Shown: one piece after another, positions 11,593 through 24,110 of the stretch
How the letters are laid out: each line of letters starts with the position of its first letter
How positions within the stretch are numbered: position 1 is the stretch's first letter
Assembly: GCA_002914845.1 (NCBI GenBank)
Contig: JXTC01000009.1
Coordinates: 1,707,177-1,771,176, forward strand
DNA: 64,000 nucleotides
Source: Trema orientale
Taxonomy: Eukaryota; Streptophyta; Magnoliopsida; Rosales; Cannabaceae
Reading direction: 5' to 3'
The notes under the pieces: generated by a model
Database searches by the model: none
Told to the model about the DNA's origin: nothing
Seen by the model: the letters and a program-made list of their open reading frames with translations, nothing else
Program-made: the position numbers and the translations under genes

Positions 11593-14500
11593 TTAAATAT
11601 TAAGATTTGAAAGTCCAAGGGACTCAACTGAGGCATTTCCTACGTCACAACAAAATTCACAAGAAAAAGTTGGAGGGGTCAATTGCAAGCAGTGGTTGAT
11701 TCTGTGTTCGGTCCAAGCCAACCTCCTCTCAAAATTTAACACCCCAATATGCATACACCGAATTTCCACTTGGGCAACCTTAGCGCAAGCACGAAGCAAT
11801 ATGTAGTAATCAGCGTGAGCAGCGTACGTCAATGAACCTTCGTCCCTCTTCCTCACGTAATGAAGATAGTCGAATCTTTTCAAATATACCCGTGGCCTAA
11901 CGTAACAGAACCTGTTTTCCTCCATGTCTAGTTTCATTTGTCTAATGGATTCTTCTTTACGAATATCAGCCGTTTCGTCGTTTGGGGTGTCGACTGAAGC
12001 TTGGTCATTTTGTTCTGAGCTTTGTTCGTCCTGAGAAGTGTCAAACTGGTCGTGGTTTTCGCTCCGTTCCTCACCTGCATGGCCACTTTCATCTTCGTCG
12101 GATGGATCACTGAAACATCCTTCATCCCTGAACTTCTTTTCTCTAGGAGGGAAACTTCTACACTGTTCATCAACTCTTGCTCTTTTTTGCTTAACGGCCG
12201 TACTACAATGATTATGGCCTTCTTCAACTACTGTTTTGAAATCCTGTATTGCAAGACAAAATGTCATGAAACTTGTGTTATTCAAAGCTCAAATCTACTA
12301 GGTATAGGTATAAGTTTCAGAAATCTTATTACCGAAAAAAAAAAAAAAGGTATAAGTTTCAGAAGAAAACATCAATAACTCATTTTCACTACATCTTACA
12401 TTTTCATTCTGATAAAAATCCCATAATTCTTCTATTAGGTTTTTTTCTTCCTCATCCTCAAACGACGGTTCTAATCCAGCAAAGGCCACATCCTTGCAGA
12501 ACTGGAGATATGTTGGTAAGTCTTTAGAGTATTCTGTCAATGTAAGGCAAAATGTTAGCATATGAAACTGACTTGGCTAAAAAAAGTAACGTGGGGACGA
12601 GAAAGATAAGCAAAGCCAAATTGCAAAATCATTCTCAATTTCATTATTATACAAACCTTTTAAGAATACTCAAAAAATAACGAAACTTTTACCGTAGTTT
12701 TCATGAATGCCATTATATATTGCTTCAAGGTTGCACAGAAGCTCTGCGGCATCCAACTCAGATTCCTGAGCATGTGATGTGTTTCGAATAGGGTTTGTAT
12801 TGGAATCATCCAAAATGTGAGGAAAACCAGAATGCTCTTCTCCACATTCTTTCAGACTGGGAGAACCAGAATCCTCTTCACCAAACTGTTTCATACGAGG
12901 GGAGCAATCCTCTTCACCACATTCTTCCCTATTAGGACCGTATTTAGGATCTGATTCTTCTGTCCCATCGGCTGTGGAAGAAGCATGACCTCTAGACAAA
13001 CTCTTCTCCCATATTCCAAATCCATGAATATTATAGAGAATCCTTATTGCAACAATCAATATTGACATTACACAAACACGAGTAGGAAGCCTCAGTTCAT
13101 TAGCTGATAACCATAAATCTGGAGGCATTGACCACTCATATATGCAGCAAGCATAAGGAAGAATTTTTCCCAACGGAAGCGATAACTTCTGAAGATAGCG
13201 TGAAGCAACTGCATAGAAATTCACAGGAGGTAAAGCCAAGCCTATGGATTCAGCAATAGACGCTGAAAGTGATTCCAGCTTCTGTGCTGTTACAGATTCA
13301 AGAGGCCTAAACATGAGACTTGAACTTACAGGACAGGCCCTCGATGGCGGTCCAATGCATTTTTCAATTTCAACAAAAGCAGCAAAATATGGAAGTTTCC
13401 CTTCTAGTGACCACTTTACTATATCTGTTGTCAGGAGTGCCTCCCTGGCAAGATGACAAACTAGAAAAGAAACAGCTAAAGAACAAGATAATGGTATCTT
13501 CTTTTTCAACGATCTAAACCATATCATTACTGCCCGCTGACCATACATATTATGGGGTTCTGAACTATATTTAGCTCGTGGCTTCAAATCTTTAGGCATC
13601 TCTCCTGAAATAAACAAAACTCATTAGGAATGTTACCATATAAGACACCAACAGAATGAATTAGGTAAGAGAGAGAATATGTATCTGTTTACTTCAAATA
13701 CAGGAAAGAAGTTGAAAATGAGACCAAATGTTAACTGATTAACCTCACCAAGCAACAAATCTCAAGACAAAAGAGTTACAAAGCTTTGTCAACACGAAAC
13801 ATAATCTATCAAGAAAAACATAAAAGAAGCAACCATAACATTACAGAATTCAGCTTTCTTTACTCGTCATAATTAATTGGATAAATAATCAAAGAGGAAA
13901 AAATGTCTCAAGTCCATTTCTTCACCTGAAATTTTAGAGCAAACGCACCCCTTGACAATCAACATCAGTGGACAATGCTCTAATCCAATTAAAATGACAC
14001 CTATTGGCAAATCAAACAGCTCCGAACCCTGAATGCTAGTCAATATATGTTAAGTGTGTAGAAAGTCTCAAATTTGGAAAGGAATAATACCAAAAATATC
14101 TCTTCTATTATAACAAAGTACCTCACCACACCATCTGTTCCCAAAGGTTACTTCTTGATCATCCTTGGAGTAAGATTACTTGCTATAGAGAACCTAACCA
14201 TATGAGTTCTCCCTGTTTTAAAAGGAAAATAAAGATTCAATTAATGGCCTATTGCCACTTTGCAAAGGAGATCGAAGAGCTGTCTGCCGCTTATCAAAAA
14301 GTGACATACAAGTGCACCAAAAGATCAAGCCTTCTGCCGTCTATAATTAGAGCAGGCTCAGAGTTCATTTAAAGAACATTCGTAGAGAGACAAATCAGAT
14401 GATGAACTCCTACAGACATTCTCTATTTTGCCTTCTTTTAGATTTACTCAGCGTACAGCTTCTGAATTTTATCTTTAGTTTCTGGCCAATTCTCCTAAAT

Positions 14501-15963
14501 TACTGCCTGCCTTCAAACTTTACATAGATAAAATATATACATATTGGGCTACTAAACAGCCATTAGATCAGTCCATACATATATAATGACATCCTATTCC
14601 TTGTTTTTAACAATTTCAAGCTCTAAAATCCGTCTTTGTAAACATGATACTTTACTGGATTATCTTCAATAGTTAATTCTCCTCATTCACAAGACTCTTA
14701 AGTTCATCATTCCCTCTATGTTCTCTCTCTTATATTTTAATTTTCTCTATCAATTTTATCATCAAGGGAGCTTAATAAGTACCGAGCTACAAGTCCTTGT
14801 TTGTATTGATTAGGTCCTCCATACACCTAAAGTTAAACTGTGATAATTAACAAAATCATCTAACTTCTGGTACTTATTATTGTCTCATTTACCATTCCAG
14901 CATTTATTTTTCAGTGCAATCATATTTCTGTCATTTTAACATTTCAGCACCTTTAATTTCCAGTTATTTGCTTTTAGCCCGTTCCATTACATGATTTCAA
15001 TTTTCAGCAAACTAACTACTCTAATCTAACTTTTATGCTCAATTATGCTTTGATTAATGCAGTATTAGTAATTATCACAATTTAAGACAAATAAATAATT
15101 ATCACAATTTAAGACAAATAAAAGACAAGGCACTCAACATTGTTTTAAGAACCAAACACAAGAAACTAACATGACAGAAATATGAGTTGCATTGAGTCAT
15201 TGACTTAAATGCACATATTCATCATTGCAATTGTGTAAAACTAGATATTCAGCTGGTTTACTCAAGGTGTTTTAAGTTTCAAAATAAAAAAAGGGTAATG
15301 CTGAAACCAACCTTCGTGCTGACTCTCAGACTCGTTAATGGCTTCATCAACCCAAGCATCATCAAACACCTGAGTGGCAGCCACAAACCGCAACCAAACA
15401 GTCCCAGCCAACCCACAAATCAGAGGGCTCACCTTAAACTCCCTAACCAAAACCTCGCACTGAAACTCAATCATCAGCTGCAAGCCCATAACATACCTAA
15501 TCCTTATCTCATTATAGTAGTCCTCAAAGCTTGGAACAACTTTCCCGACCAATCCAAAGTCCTCCGGCCCAGTGGGTCCCAGGCTGTCGCTAAAGGGTCC
15601 TGCACTGCGGTAATAATCCACCTCCTCAGTCTTGATTTTGACTCGATTGGGAGTTTCTTCTTCATCTTCCAGGGTTAGGGCTGCCCAAAATTGGGACTGG
15701 ATGGTAGCATTGAGTAGGGACTGGGATTGGGAAATGGGCTCGACTTCGATGGCAGAGGCATGGCGATGGCGGCGGTGACTGGCCAAATAGAGAGGCCCAC
15801 CGGCTGTGCCTCCCTTATCGGCGAAATCCTCGTCGGCGACGCCAGTGTCGATGATGTCCTCTGCCTGAGAACCACACTGGAGGCAGTAGAAGAAGCCATC
15901 AGAGCCGTCAGCCATGCCAACGTTTCCGCAAGTTTGGCATGTCCAGGCCAGTGAGTCCGCCAT
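11593..15963 (-). CDS. TAF1B: RNA polymerase I initiation factor TAF1B/Rrn7 (plant MEE12-like)
   Basis: Four coding exons, read 15963-15312, 13604-12693, 12533-12400 and 12243-11593. They join in frame at GT..AG borders into 782 codons plus stop. TAF1B/Rrn7 is a TFIIB-like subunit of the selectivity factor that recruits RNA polymerase I to rRNA gene promoters in the nucleolus. The N-terminus shows the expected zinc ribbon (C9, C12, C27, C30). Residues from about 145 onward match the cyclin-like region of plant homologues (SFEDYYNEIRIRYVMGLQ, GQRAVMIWFRSLKKK, SLEGKLPYFAAFVEIEK). An acidic, serine-rich linker (about 430-490) holds three imperfect ECGEE-type repeats, and a second charged segment follows in the last exon. 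The first intron is about 1.7 kb. The start is the first ATG of the zinc-ribbon exon. No frame breaks are seen. Confidence 0.93.
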
Positions 15964-18363
15964 TTTTGAGGGAGGGGAGGACTAAAGAGAAGCAGAACCA
16001 GATCAAATCAGGCAAAATTAATTAACCCATAGGTTTGCCATCCAAAAGCACAGAAAAATTACCAGCAATCAAATAACGTTCAATCCATTTCTGGATACAA
16101 ATGCAAAACCCCAAAAAAGCCCCATCAACACGAGTATCAGATTATAAGCTTTCCTAACATCTACTTCAGAACCATAACTCAAGTCTCTCCCTACCTCATT
16201 TGCCACTAAAGCCACATCTATCCCCACAACAAAACCAGTTGTTAACTTTCTCCTCTAGCAGTTTCTCCAAGCACTCTACCTTCTTTGAACTATAGGGCTC
16301 AAGTATAAACCATAACTCTCCAATAAATCTCAGTTAAAAACAATTTTCAACGAGTTATGCAAGTCACAATGCAAACTCAGTATTCAGGGTATCCAAAAAT
16401 AAAGCAAGTTATGCAAGTCATAATGCTAAGAGTATGACAGGATGATATTTTCCGGACACACTCTGCTTAAACTGCCAACAGAATCTATGCCATTTTCATC
16501 ATAACTAATGTATCAACCCACCAAACTGAAACCAGATATTAATATGCAAGACCAACTGCACATGCTTATATATACAACTAAGAAGATAAAGTAAAGTTAC
16601 GTTAGATACTAAGCAACATATCAACAGAAACGAATGACAAGAAAATTTGCTACCTTTTGATGACTGTAACAAACAAAATATAATTTCTACAAAATTAATT
16701 AAACATGTTTAACTAGTAGCTGAACTGTATAAAAGGCAAAAAATGAAAAACTATCATGCTTAAGGCTATACCACAGTAAGCCATATTATATTGCTAGACT
16801 TACAGTGTGTTGCTATCAAACTAGATCTAATAGAGACGAGGCCAGATTATCCAAATATTTTGCCGGAGTAGCATCCAATTTCTCTCCATTTGTGATACCC
16901 AAGCCTGCATCCATTTCAATGTACAACACTTTTAATGCCAAGAACATAGCAGACCATTCATCATGGCATGCAGTAGTAGCTTACATGCACACTGAAAAAA
17001 TATGAGTATGATACTTTTGTGGCCATGACTTTTGCCATAATTTCATACAGCCTCTATGCTTTTTATTAATTTTCTGACCATTAGAACTCCTCAAACAGAC
17101 TATGAAATTGAATACTCAAAGAATATATTTCAGGGAAAAGTAGACTAGAGTTATTCTCATGTGAAGTTAAGAAGATGCAAATTACTCATCATACTCTTCT
17201 TTTTTTTTTTTTTTTTTTCCTTGACAAGAACTGCATAAAACGCAAGGCTCAAATTTCTACTTCCTATAACACATCTGACAATATGTATATAGTTCACCAC
17301 ATTAGCATAAAACGAATTTAAAAGTACAAGGAAAGAAATTGTTCAACTTCTTTTGCCTCGTAACTTCAGAAATATGTACAAAACTAATCACAAATCAATA
17401 ATCAAAAGAGTGATATATAATTAGGAACGTAACAAACAACAATCAAAAGAGTTACATGTATCAACCAGTTAATACAGGAAGAACAAAGTGCATTGTAGAC
17501 AATCTGACACTACTTTGATACTAAAAGAAACAGTGGATTGACACCTACAACTTAACATACCAGGCATTACAAGTCAACTTGCTAGTTGCTTCTCAAATGT
17601 GCGCGTATATATATATATATATATTAAATAAAACTAATAGAAGCATACCAATCCATTACATCTTCAAATAACTATTTAAATATCAGCATATGCCTAAATC
17701 ATACGCATAGTCTAAAAGCCCATTCCAATATTCTAACACTTTTCTGAAACTGCATTGTTATTCTATAATGTATGGACTCAAATTAACTATCCAGTAAATA
17801 TGTTTCAACCATTTTTTTCCACTAGCTACGCTCTCAATACTTACTGTTGAATTAATGACCAATTAAAAAAAAAAGGAGCTATTAGTCTAATTTTTAACTA
17901 CTATTTACTAAACTTATTTTACTTAATGAAGAGAATGAGTTGGCTAAGCATTACTACCAACATTCTTGCTAAAAAATGTACATGGACACTGTAAGAATGG
18001 AACAATAGCACTAATACAAGACTAATGCTGAAACATTTTTCTAATTAAGTTGCATGTCAATTTATTTGAATAAAAAAGAAAAGAAAGATGCAAAAATCAT
18101 AGCTTAATAGTTCTACAATTCTTTAATTTATGGGAATGCTTTAAACCTTTTACTGCTTTTCAGTTAATCAAATCTCCTCTGTTCAGTTTATTTATAAAGC
18201 TCTGAACTTAGTTTAAAAACCATTTATGAATCAAAGGACAACTTTACTGCTCTAAACATCCAGTTAAAAACAGAATGTTGTTTAATATAAAAAAAAAAAA
18301 AAAAAATGCAGAACATTGGGAGCTACTTGAAAAATTGTTCAGTGAATTCACAATCCTCAATGT
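15964..18363. other. Upstream flank of TAF1B, no gene seen
   Basis: About 2.4 kb before the assembly gap. It would contain the TAF1B promoter and 5'UTR, and perhaps an untranslated exon, but I cannot place a TATA box or splice site with confidence. It holds a T-run at 17202-17218 and a TA repeat at about 17608-17624. No supported coding exon or RNA gene. Confidence 0.5.
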
Positions 18364-18713
18364 NNNNNNNNNNNNNNNNNNNNNNNNNNNNNNNNNNNNN
18401 NNNNNNNNNNNNNNNNNNNNNNNNNNNNNNNNNNNNNNNNNNNNNNNNNNNNNNNNNNNNNNNNNNNNNNNNNNNNNNNNNNNNNNNNNNNNNNNNNNNN
18501 NNNNNNNNNNNNNNNNNNNNNNNNNNNNNNNNNNNNNNNNNNNNNNNNNNNNNNNNNNNNNNNNNNNNNNNNNNNNNNNNNNNNNNNNNNNNNNNNNNNN
18601 NNNNNNNNNNNNNNNNNNNNNNNNNNNNNNNNNNNNNNNNNNNNNNNNNNNNNNNNNNNNNNNNNNNNNNNNNNNNNNNNNNNNNNNNNNNNNNNNNNNN
18701 NNNNNNNNNNNNN
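18364..18713. other. Assembly gap (350 N)
   Basis: An unbroken run of N. Reading frames that span it have no meaning. The sequence resuming at 18714 (TTTAGGTCCCTAACC) resembles the ends of common plant dispersed repeats, so the gap may sit in a repeat. Confidence 0.98.
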
Positions 18714-19088
18714 TTTAGGTCCCTAACCTTTAAATTTTGGCATTTAAATCCCATACCTCTCACAAAAATGTTGCACCGTTGGTCAGAGAAATGAAGTTCG
18801 AAACATAATATATCATTAGAAATAATTAAAAGAATAAAAAGTATAAAGCGCACCCAGGGTGGTGAAGTTGAGTGTGCAGCGAGAAGATAGAGAGAGGAGA
18901 GAATTGCAAAAGGGAAAACAATGACGGAGTGGAGACCGAGAAAAGAATAGGGTATAGGGTTTTGATGTTCTCGTCGGTGACGGAGAATAATAAGACTGTG
19001 ATCGAGGCCATAAGAGAAGTTGACAGTAGAGGGATTTGGGGAGCTATATTTGTAGTTGAATTTCAATTAAAATGTGGTCAAACAATTA

Positions 19089-19440
19089 TTGTATTTTATT
19101 TTCCTTGACAAATAAATGTGGTCATCTATTTTTATTTCAATACACAAAAAACTCTTTCTAATGATTGATGTGTCTGATGGAACATTTGAATAAAAAAATT
19201 GAGTTATTGAAACAAACGCTCATCGTAAAAGACTACAAAAAACTCTTTTATTTTCCTTAAAAAATAAATGTGGTCATCTATTCTCATTTCAATACACAAA
19301 AAACTCTTTCCAATAATTGATGTGTCTATGGACTATTTAAATAAAAAAATTGAATTGTTGAAACAAACACTCGTTCTAAAAGACCATTTAAATGAAAAAT
19401 CTGAAATTGTTGAAACAAACACTCATTCCAATAAATATTC
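19089..19440. repeat. Tandem duplication of a ~150-bp unit
   Basis: The segment with AATGTGGTCATCTATT, CAATACACAAAAAACTCTTT, TTGATGTGTCT and TTGAAACAAAC occurs at about 19089-19240 and again at about 19243-19385. A third partial unit (TTGTTGAAACAAACACTCAT) follows. Copies differ by scattered substitutions. No coding role is visible. Confidence 0.75.
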
Positions 19441-19443
19441 CAT

Positions 19444-19480
19444 TTGAATAGAATAGAATAGAATAGAATAGAATAGAATG
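19444..19480. repeat. (GAATA)n microsatellite
   Basis: About seven uninterrupted GAATA units directly after the 150-bp tandem repeat. Confidence 0.9.
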
Positions 19481-19625
19481 AGTGAAACAAATGAAGCCTA
19501 TAAATGTTTGCGACTGATGTTCCTACAAATTTCAAACTACTCCAATTGTCAAAAATCAAAAATGAAATAACAATAATAATAATACGTTCCCAAGTCTAAT
19601 AATGGAACAAAAGTACCACATTGAT

Positions 19626-20189
19626 GGCACAGGATACTGGTGTTTTATTGTCTGAATTTCAAAAAGCAAAGATGACTATTGGGCCTTCCCCTCTGGTTGT
19701 TATGGTGCCATTGGATGAGACCAGATCGTGGAAAGCTCGAGCTTAATACTGATGCGGCTCTATTGATATCGGAGGTTTAACTCGGGATCATCCTAGCGAG
19801 GTGTTGGCTGCCATTGCTAAAAGGATCCTTGGAAATTAAACACCATTGTTGGCGCTGAGAGAAGTGCTGCGTTTGGCAGTTGAGCTGGGATTCACTGTGT
19901 TCCATATTGAATCTGATTCTAGTATTGTTGTTGCTATGGTGAATTTTTTTGATGGTTTGTCTTCAGCTCGTGTTATGTAGCTAGAGATGTTTCTCTGGTG
20001 GTGGTGGTACTTGCTATTTTACTCGTGGGAATAAGGCGGCTCTTTCATTAGCCAAATTTGCTGTTTCTCATTCTGTCAGTTCTGTTTATTTTTTGGGAAT
20101 GTCCAAGTTGTATTGCTGTTATTGTGGCTGACAATTTGAGTTATTTTTTTATAAACAAAAAAAAGAAAAAAAGAAAAAGAAAAGGGCGG
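19626..20189 (+). mobile_element. 5'-truncated LINE 3' end, RNase H region
   Basis: The plus strand contains decayed coding text typical of the C-terminal RNase H domain of plant LINEs. One block reads ALREVLRLAVELGF followed by IESDSS, and further on LAKFAVSHSVSS, close to the usual end of the ORF. An A-rich tail (about 20156-20184) follows. Frame breaks and stops are scattered, so it is dead. CCACATTGAT occurs at both edges (19616-19625 and 20190-20199) and may be the target duplication. A few non-A bases separate the tail from the right copy, so that is only moderately certain. Confidence 0.7.
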
Positions 20190-20448
20190 CCACATTGATT
20201 AATTAAAGAATTTTAACAACAACGTTTCAAGTTTGAAGCAAAGATTTTTAACCAATATTCTAAATTCCGAAAATTTTCTCCTTATATAAGTATTGATATT
20301 TAATAATCGAGAAACAGAAAACCATAAATAAATTAAATAAAGAAAAATCAGAAATAAATGACAGATTTATCATTAAATTTAATTTACAACAGTGACAATA
20401 ACACCCCAACGGCCCACCCACCCATCAACTAACACCCCCGGCTTGGGT

Positions 20449-21157
20449 AAAACCGTCAACCCGAAATTCCCGAGTCACACAATTTACCCAATCAAAGTAG
20501 AAAAATAAAAAAGAAAAAAGAGATATGTAGAAAGTATTGAATGCGGAGAGACCATAATACCCCTGGCTCGCTCGCTCGCTCTCTCTCTCAGATCTTGTGG
20601 AGCTTGTCGGCCTTGACGACGGGGTTGGCCTTCGCGATCTGGTCCTTCCCCATCCCCTTGAAGTCGAAGCCGCAGCCGTGCTGCTCCGGGTACCGGTGGG
20701 ACCCACAGAACGTCATCCCGCACCTGCACCTGAACCCCGTCAGCCCCACGCGCCGCCTGCACGTCAAGCACCTGTTCGGACGCGCCGCCGTCTCCGCCGT
20801 CGCATCCACGCGCTCGCTCACCTCCTTTTCCTCCTCCTCCTCCCCCTTGGCGTCCACCGCGGGACGCGGCGCGTGAAGACCCGGAGAAGAAACGGAATGC
20901 GACGTCGTTATCTGAGAGCCAGATGAAGATGATGATGATGAGGAGGAGGAGGAGGCTGAGGCTAGGGTCTGGCTGAGAGCGAGCTCGTGGTGTTCCTTGA
21001 GCTGTAGATCTCTGTAGCATTTGGAGCAGAGATTCTGAGTCGCCGGACTACCGAAGAAGCCGCAGTTGTTGGCGCATAGCCGTGGTGCCTGGCATCGATG
21101 TTCTTCTTCCGCCATTTTTTTTTTTTTGTTTAATCTTCTTAAATTTCTTTCTGTATT
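20449..21157 (-). pseudogene. Near-identical second SAP block, probably an assembly duplicate
   Basis: This block, with the uninterrupted 175-aa frame 20588-21115, repeats 21159-21866 almost base for base. By eye the differences are two substitutions in the 3' half and a 6-bp length change plus one substitution near the serine run. It ends exactly at the single N (21158). The copy keeps the 3' splice-site sequence of the 5'UTR intron but has no intron, first exon or promoter of its own, because the N falls just beyond. The simplest reading is that two alleles were placed side by side. If real, it would be a promoterless tandem copy. The encoded A20 and AN1 fingers are both intact. Confidence 0.75.
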
Positions 21158-21297
21158 NAAAACCGTCAACCCGAAATTCCCGAGTCACACAATTTACCCA
21201 ATCAAAGTAGAAAAATAAAAAAGAAAAAAGAGATATGTAGAAAGTATTGAATGTGGAGAGACCATAATACCCCTGGCTCGCTCGCTCGCTCTCTCTC

Positions 21298-21819
21298 TCA
21301 GATCTTGTGGAGCTTGTCGGCCTTGACGACGGGGTTGGCCTTGGCGATCTGGTCCTTCCCCATCCCCTTGAAGTCGAAGCCGCAGCCGTGCTGCTCCGGG
21401 TACCGGTGGGACCCACAGAACGTCATCCCGCACCTGCACCTGAACCCCGTCAGCCCCACGCGCCGCCTGCACGTCAAGCACCTGTTCGGACGCGCCGCCG
21501 TCTCCGCCGTCGCATCCACGCGCTCGCTCACCTCCTTTTCCTCCTCCTCCTCCCCCTTGGCGTCCACCGCGGGACGCGGCGCGTGAAGACCCGGAGAAGA
21601 AACGGAATGCGACGTCGTTATCTGAGAGCCAGATGAAGATGATGATGATGAGGAGGAGGCCGAGGCTAGGGTCTGGCTGAGAGCGAGCTCGTGGTGTTCC
21701 TTGAGCTGTAGATCTCTGTAGCATTTGGAGCAGAGATTCTGAGTCGCCGGACTACCGAAGAAGCCGCAGTTGTTGGCGCATAGCCGTGGTGCCTGGCATC
21801 GATGTTCTTCTTCCGCCAT
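21298..21819 (-). CDS. A20/AN1 zinc-finger stress-associated protein (SAP3-like)
   Basis: A single coding exon of 173 aa, the usual length for the family. Residues 8-36 form an A20 finger (C14, C18, C30, C33, with NNCGFFGSPATQNLCSKC). A serine run and a polar linker follow. Residues about 114-151 form an AN1 finger (C114, C117, C128, C130, C135, H138, H144, C146), and the protein ends in the typical basic tail (KANPVVKADKLHKI). Plant SAPs bind ubiquitin through A20 and act as ubiquitin-linked regulators of abiotic-stress responses in cytosol and nucleus. Sequence and order match Arabidopsis SAP3 best from memory. The ATG follows a 13-T tract on the plus strand, and the 5'UTR is interrupted by a short intron (see next entry). 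Confidence 0.93.
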   Translation of the reverse strand: MAEEEHRCQAPRLCANNCGFFGSPATQNLCSKCYRDLQLKEHHELALSQTLASASSSSSSSSSGSQITTSHSVSSPGLHAPRPAVDAKGEEEEEKEVSERVDATAETAARPNRCLTCRRRVGLTGFRCRCGMTFCGSHRYPEQHGCGFDFKGMGKDQIAKANPVVKADKLHKI

Positions 21820-22280
21820 TTTTTTTTTTTTGTTTAATCTTCTTAAATTTCTTTCTGTATTTCAATAAAATAAAATAAAACCAACAAATTATAAAAAAAA
21901 AAAGAAAAGAAATTTAATGGAAAAAAAATTCAGATTGATGAAGATCACAACAAATTTTCTCCAATTTGAAGGATATATGTATTACCTCAAAGAGATATAA
22001 ATCTAAAAATCTTTTGATTCTTTTTCTCTTTTTGCTAAAGAAGAAAGGAAGATGATGATGATGATGATGATGGGGAGGAGGAAACTAAAAGGAATCGCGT
22101 TTGCCTTGGAAGGAAAACTCAGGGAATCTCCAACCAAAATAAAATTATTAATAAGAAAAGGAAAATATAAAAAAGGAAAGAAATTGTGGTGGTGGTCCGT
22201 GTGATTCCTGGTCCTCTTAAGAAAGATAAAAAGGAAGGAAAATTCCAGAAACCCCTCTCTCTATTTTTTTTTTTTTTTTT
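21820..22280 (-). other. 5'UTR of the SAP gene with one intron
   Basis: On the minus strand a donor (GAG|GTAAT, exon edge 21986) and an acceptor (AAATACAG|AAAG, exon edge 21854) bound a 131-bp T-rich intron in the leader. The upstream exon is rich in CT and ATC repeats (ATC/GAT repeat at about 22053-22073). A long poly-T run on the plus strand (about 22266-22286) marks the probable upstream limit of transcribed sequence. Leader introns are common in plant SAP genes. The transcription start is not determined. Confidence 0.6.
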
Positions 22281-22779
22281 TTTTTTGAGATTTTATTTTC
22301 CTCTCTACCAAACAAAACGTTGTTTCCGTCTGTTATTAGTTATTACGCGTTAAATAAAAATGTAATGAACAACAATCTTCTAGAAGCCGTTAAAGCTACG
22401 CAAGCCAGCCAGCCAGCCACCTCTGAGCTTTTCTTGTTTTCCTTTTTCTTGTCTGTTTCTTTATTTATTTATTTATTTTTGCCACGCTTTGGAATTTGGA
22501 CCCAACTGGGTTTCCTTTTCTGACATTGAAACCCAACTGATGGAGGGATTCAGGTGAAGTTGGACCGTCCACCTCATGCGTGGAGACCCACCGATGTTGT
22601 CGGACCACTTTGAGTTTCCGGTTTCCACTATCTATATGCCCACTAGGCACTGGCTATTGAATGTTACTTTCCTATGCTGATAAAAATGATATTGAAAACG
22701 GGAAAAAGGAAAAAAAAAATGACGAAAAGACAATACTATCCCTGATTAAATTTTATTGATTAATCGTTCAAGAGTTAAT

Positions 22780-23220
22780 ATTAAAATATGGTATCCACGA
22801 TTTTTTTAGGAAAGCCTTTTACTCTGACTATTTTTTAAATTCAATCTACTCATATCATCCAAATTAAAAAAAAATTTGAAAATTACTCTTAGTAAATAGT
22901 ACATTTAGATTTACAATAAATCTAAAAAGTGTCTATACTAGTTTCCAAACAACATCTCAATTTTTTAAATGATCTCATAAATGATAAAATAATTTACAAA
23001 CAATTATCTATATATCAAAATATAAAGTTAAAATGTAACATAAGCCTAAATCTACCATCCACTAAAGGTATATGAGAAGGTTGAAATTAAAAAATAGTCA
23101 AATTACAAGGTCTCTTGTAATAAAATTCAAATTTAAGGTGTTTTCCTATATTTCTTAAAACACAGGATTTTGTTAAAAAAACAAAAGTCCAAATATAAAT
23201 ACATTTTCCTGATGTTTTCA
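22780..23220. repeat. Non-coding repeat, family shared with 40293-40839
   Basis: Collinear with the 40.3-kb element through TCATATCATC, TATACTAGTTTCCAAA, TAAATCTACCATC and GATGTTTTC blocks. It is AT-rich with no ORF. Edges are poorly defined in this copy and the termini are more decayed than in the other. Confidence 0.55.
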
Positions 23221-23477
23221 TCATTTTTTTTTTAAATTAACACTACTGTTTGTTTTATTTTTTTAAGAAAAAAACATTGCTAAACTAATTATAATGCCAT
23301 TATATATTTTATATTAAATATATTATCAAATGTTGTGTATATATATGGGCAATATATTATCATATGTCGTGTATATATATGAATAGTAATCTTTGGGTTA
23401 CGGATAGCTATCATAATTTGAATAGTTAGAAAAAAAAATACACCTTATTGAATATTTTTCTCTCTATATATATTACC

Positions 23478-23521
23478 ATAAAAAGACGTGCATAATAAAT
23501 TTTAATTGGGCAAAAAAAACA
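23478..23521. repeat. Fragment of the 46.9/47.3-kb MITE family
   Basis: A short match (AAAGACGTGCAT, TAAATTTTAATTGG) to the interior and sub-terminal parts of the MITE pair at 46904 and 47257. The rest of the element is not recognisable here. Confidence 0.4.
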
Positions 23522-23639
23522 TACATCAAAATCAAGACCATCCAACACGACATAATGAAAATATAATAAAATGGTATAATTATGTAATCAAAGAGCCATA
23601 AGGATCATTCTTTTTTTGGAAAAAGAAAAATAAATAAAG

Positions 23640-24110
23640 AGAAAATTACACTTTTATACCTAATATTTTGACTTTTTATTCAGTTTATATCTTGCGTTTT
23701 GATAATTATCAACATTGTCCTTTAAATTAAAATTTTGTAATAAATTTATACCATTTTTTATTCAAATACTAATTTTGACTATTGAATTTACCAAAATATC
23801 TTTTTAAACTTTAAAGATATATAAGTAAAATTTTAATTAAATTCAAAACTCATTAAATTTAACAACTAAAATAACAAATATTAAAAAACAAAATATAGAA
23901 AATGTAAAAAGCCTAGCCTTTTTTAACATTTGTTAATTCAGTCAGTAATTTTAAATAAAACTTTAAATTTGAATTGATGTTTTAAATATATATATATTAT
24001 AGAATGTATAAATTTGTTAAGATTTTAAATCTAAAAGTCAATATTAATAATAACTAAAACACTATGTATAATCTCATCAAAGTCAAAATGCAAAATATAA
24101 AAATTTAATT
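23640..24110. repeat. AT-rich foldback-like repeat
   Basis: Left-hand text (TTTTGACTTTTTATTCAG, ATCTTGCGTTTTGAT) is loosely complementary to the right-hand text (AAAGTCAAAATGCAAAATAT). No ORF or target duplication is visible. Family unknown. Confidence 0.35.

Noticed and set aside
18275-19066. Long reading frames across 18.3-19.1 kb on both strands
   Set aside because: They exist only because the 350-N gap contains no stop codons; the flanking real residues are few and show no domain.
20425-21724. Several other long frames across the SAP blocks on both strands (Gly/Arg-rich and Pro/His-rich products)
   Set aside because: They are shifted or opposite-strand readings of the GC-rich SAP coding sequence; only the frame with A20 and AN1 cysteines is a gene.
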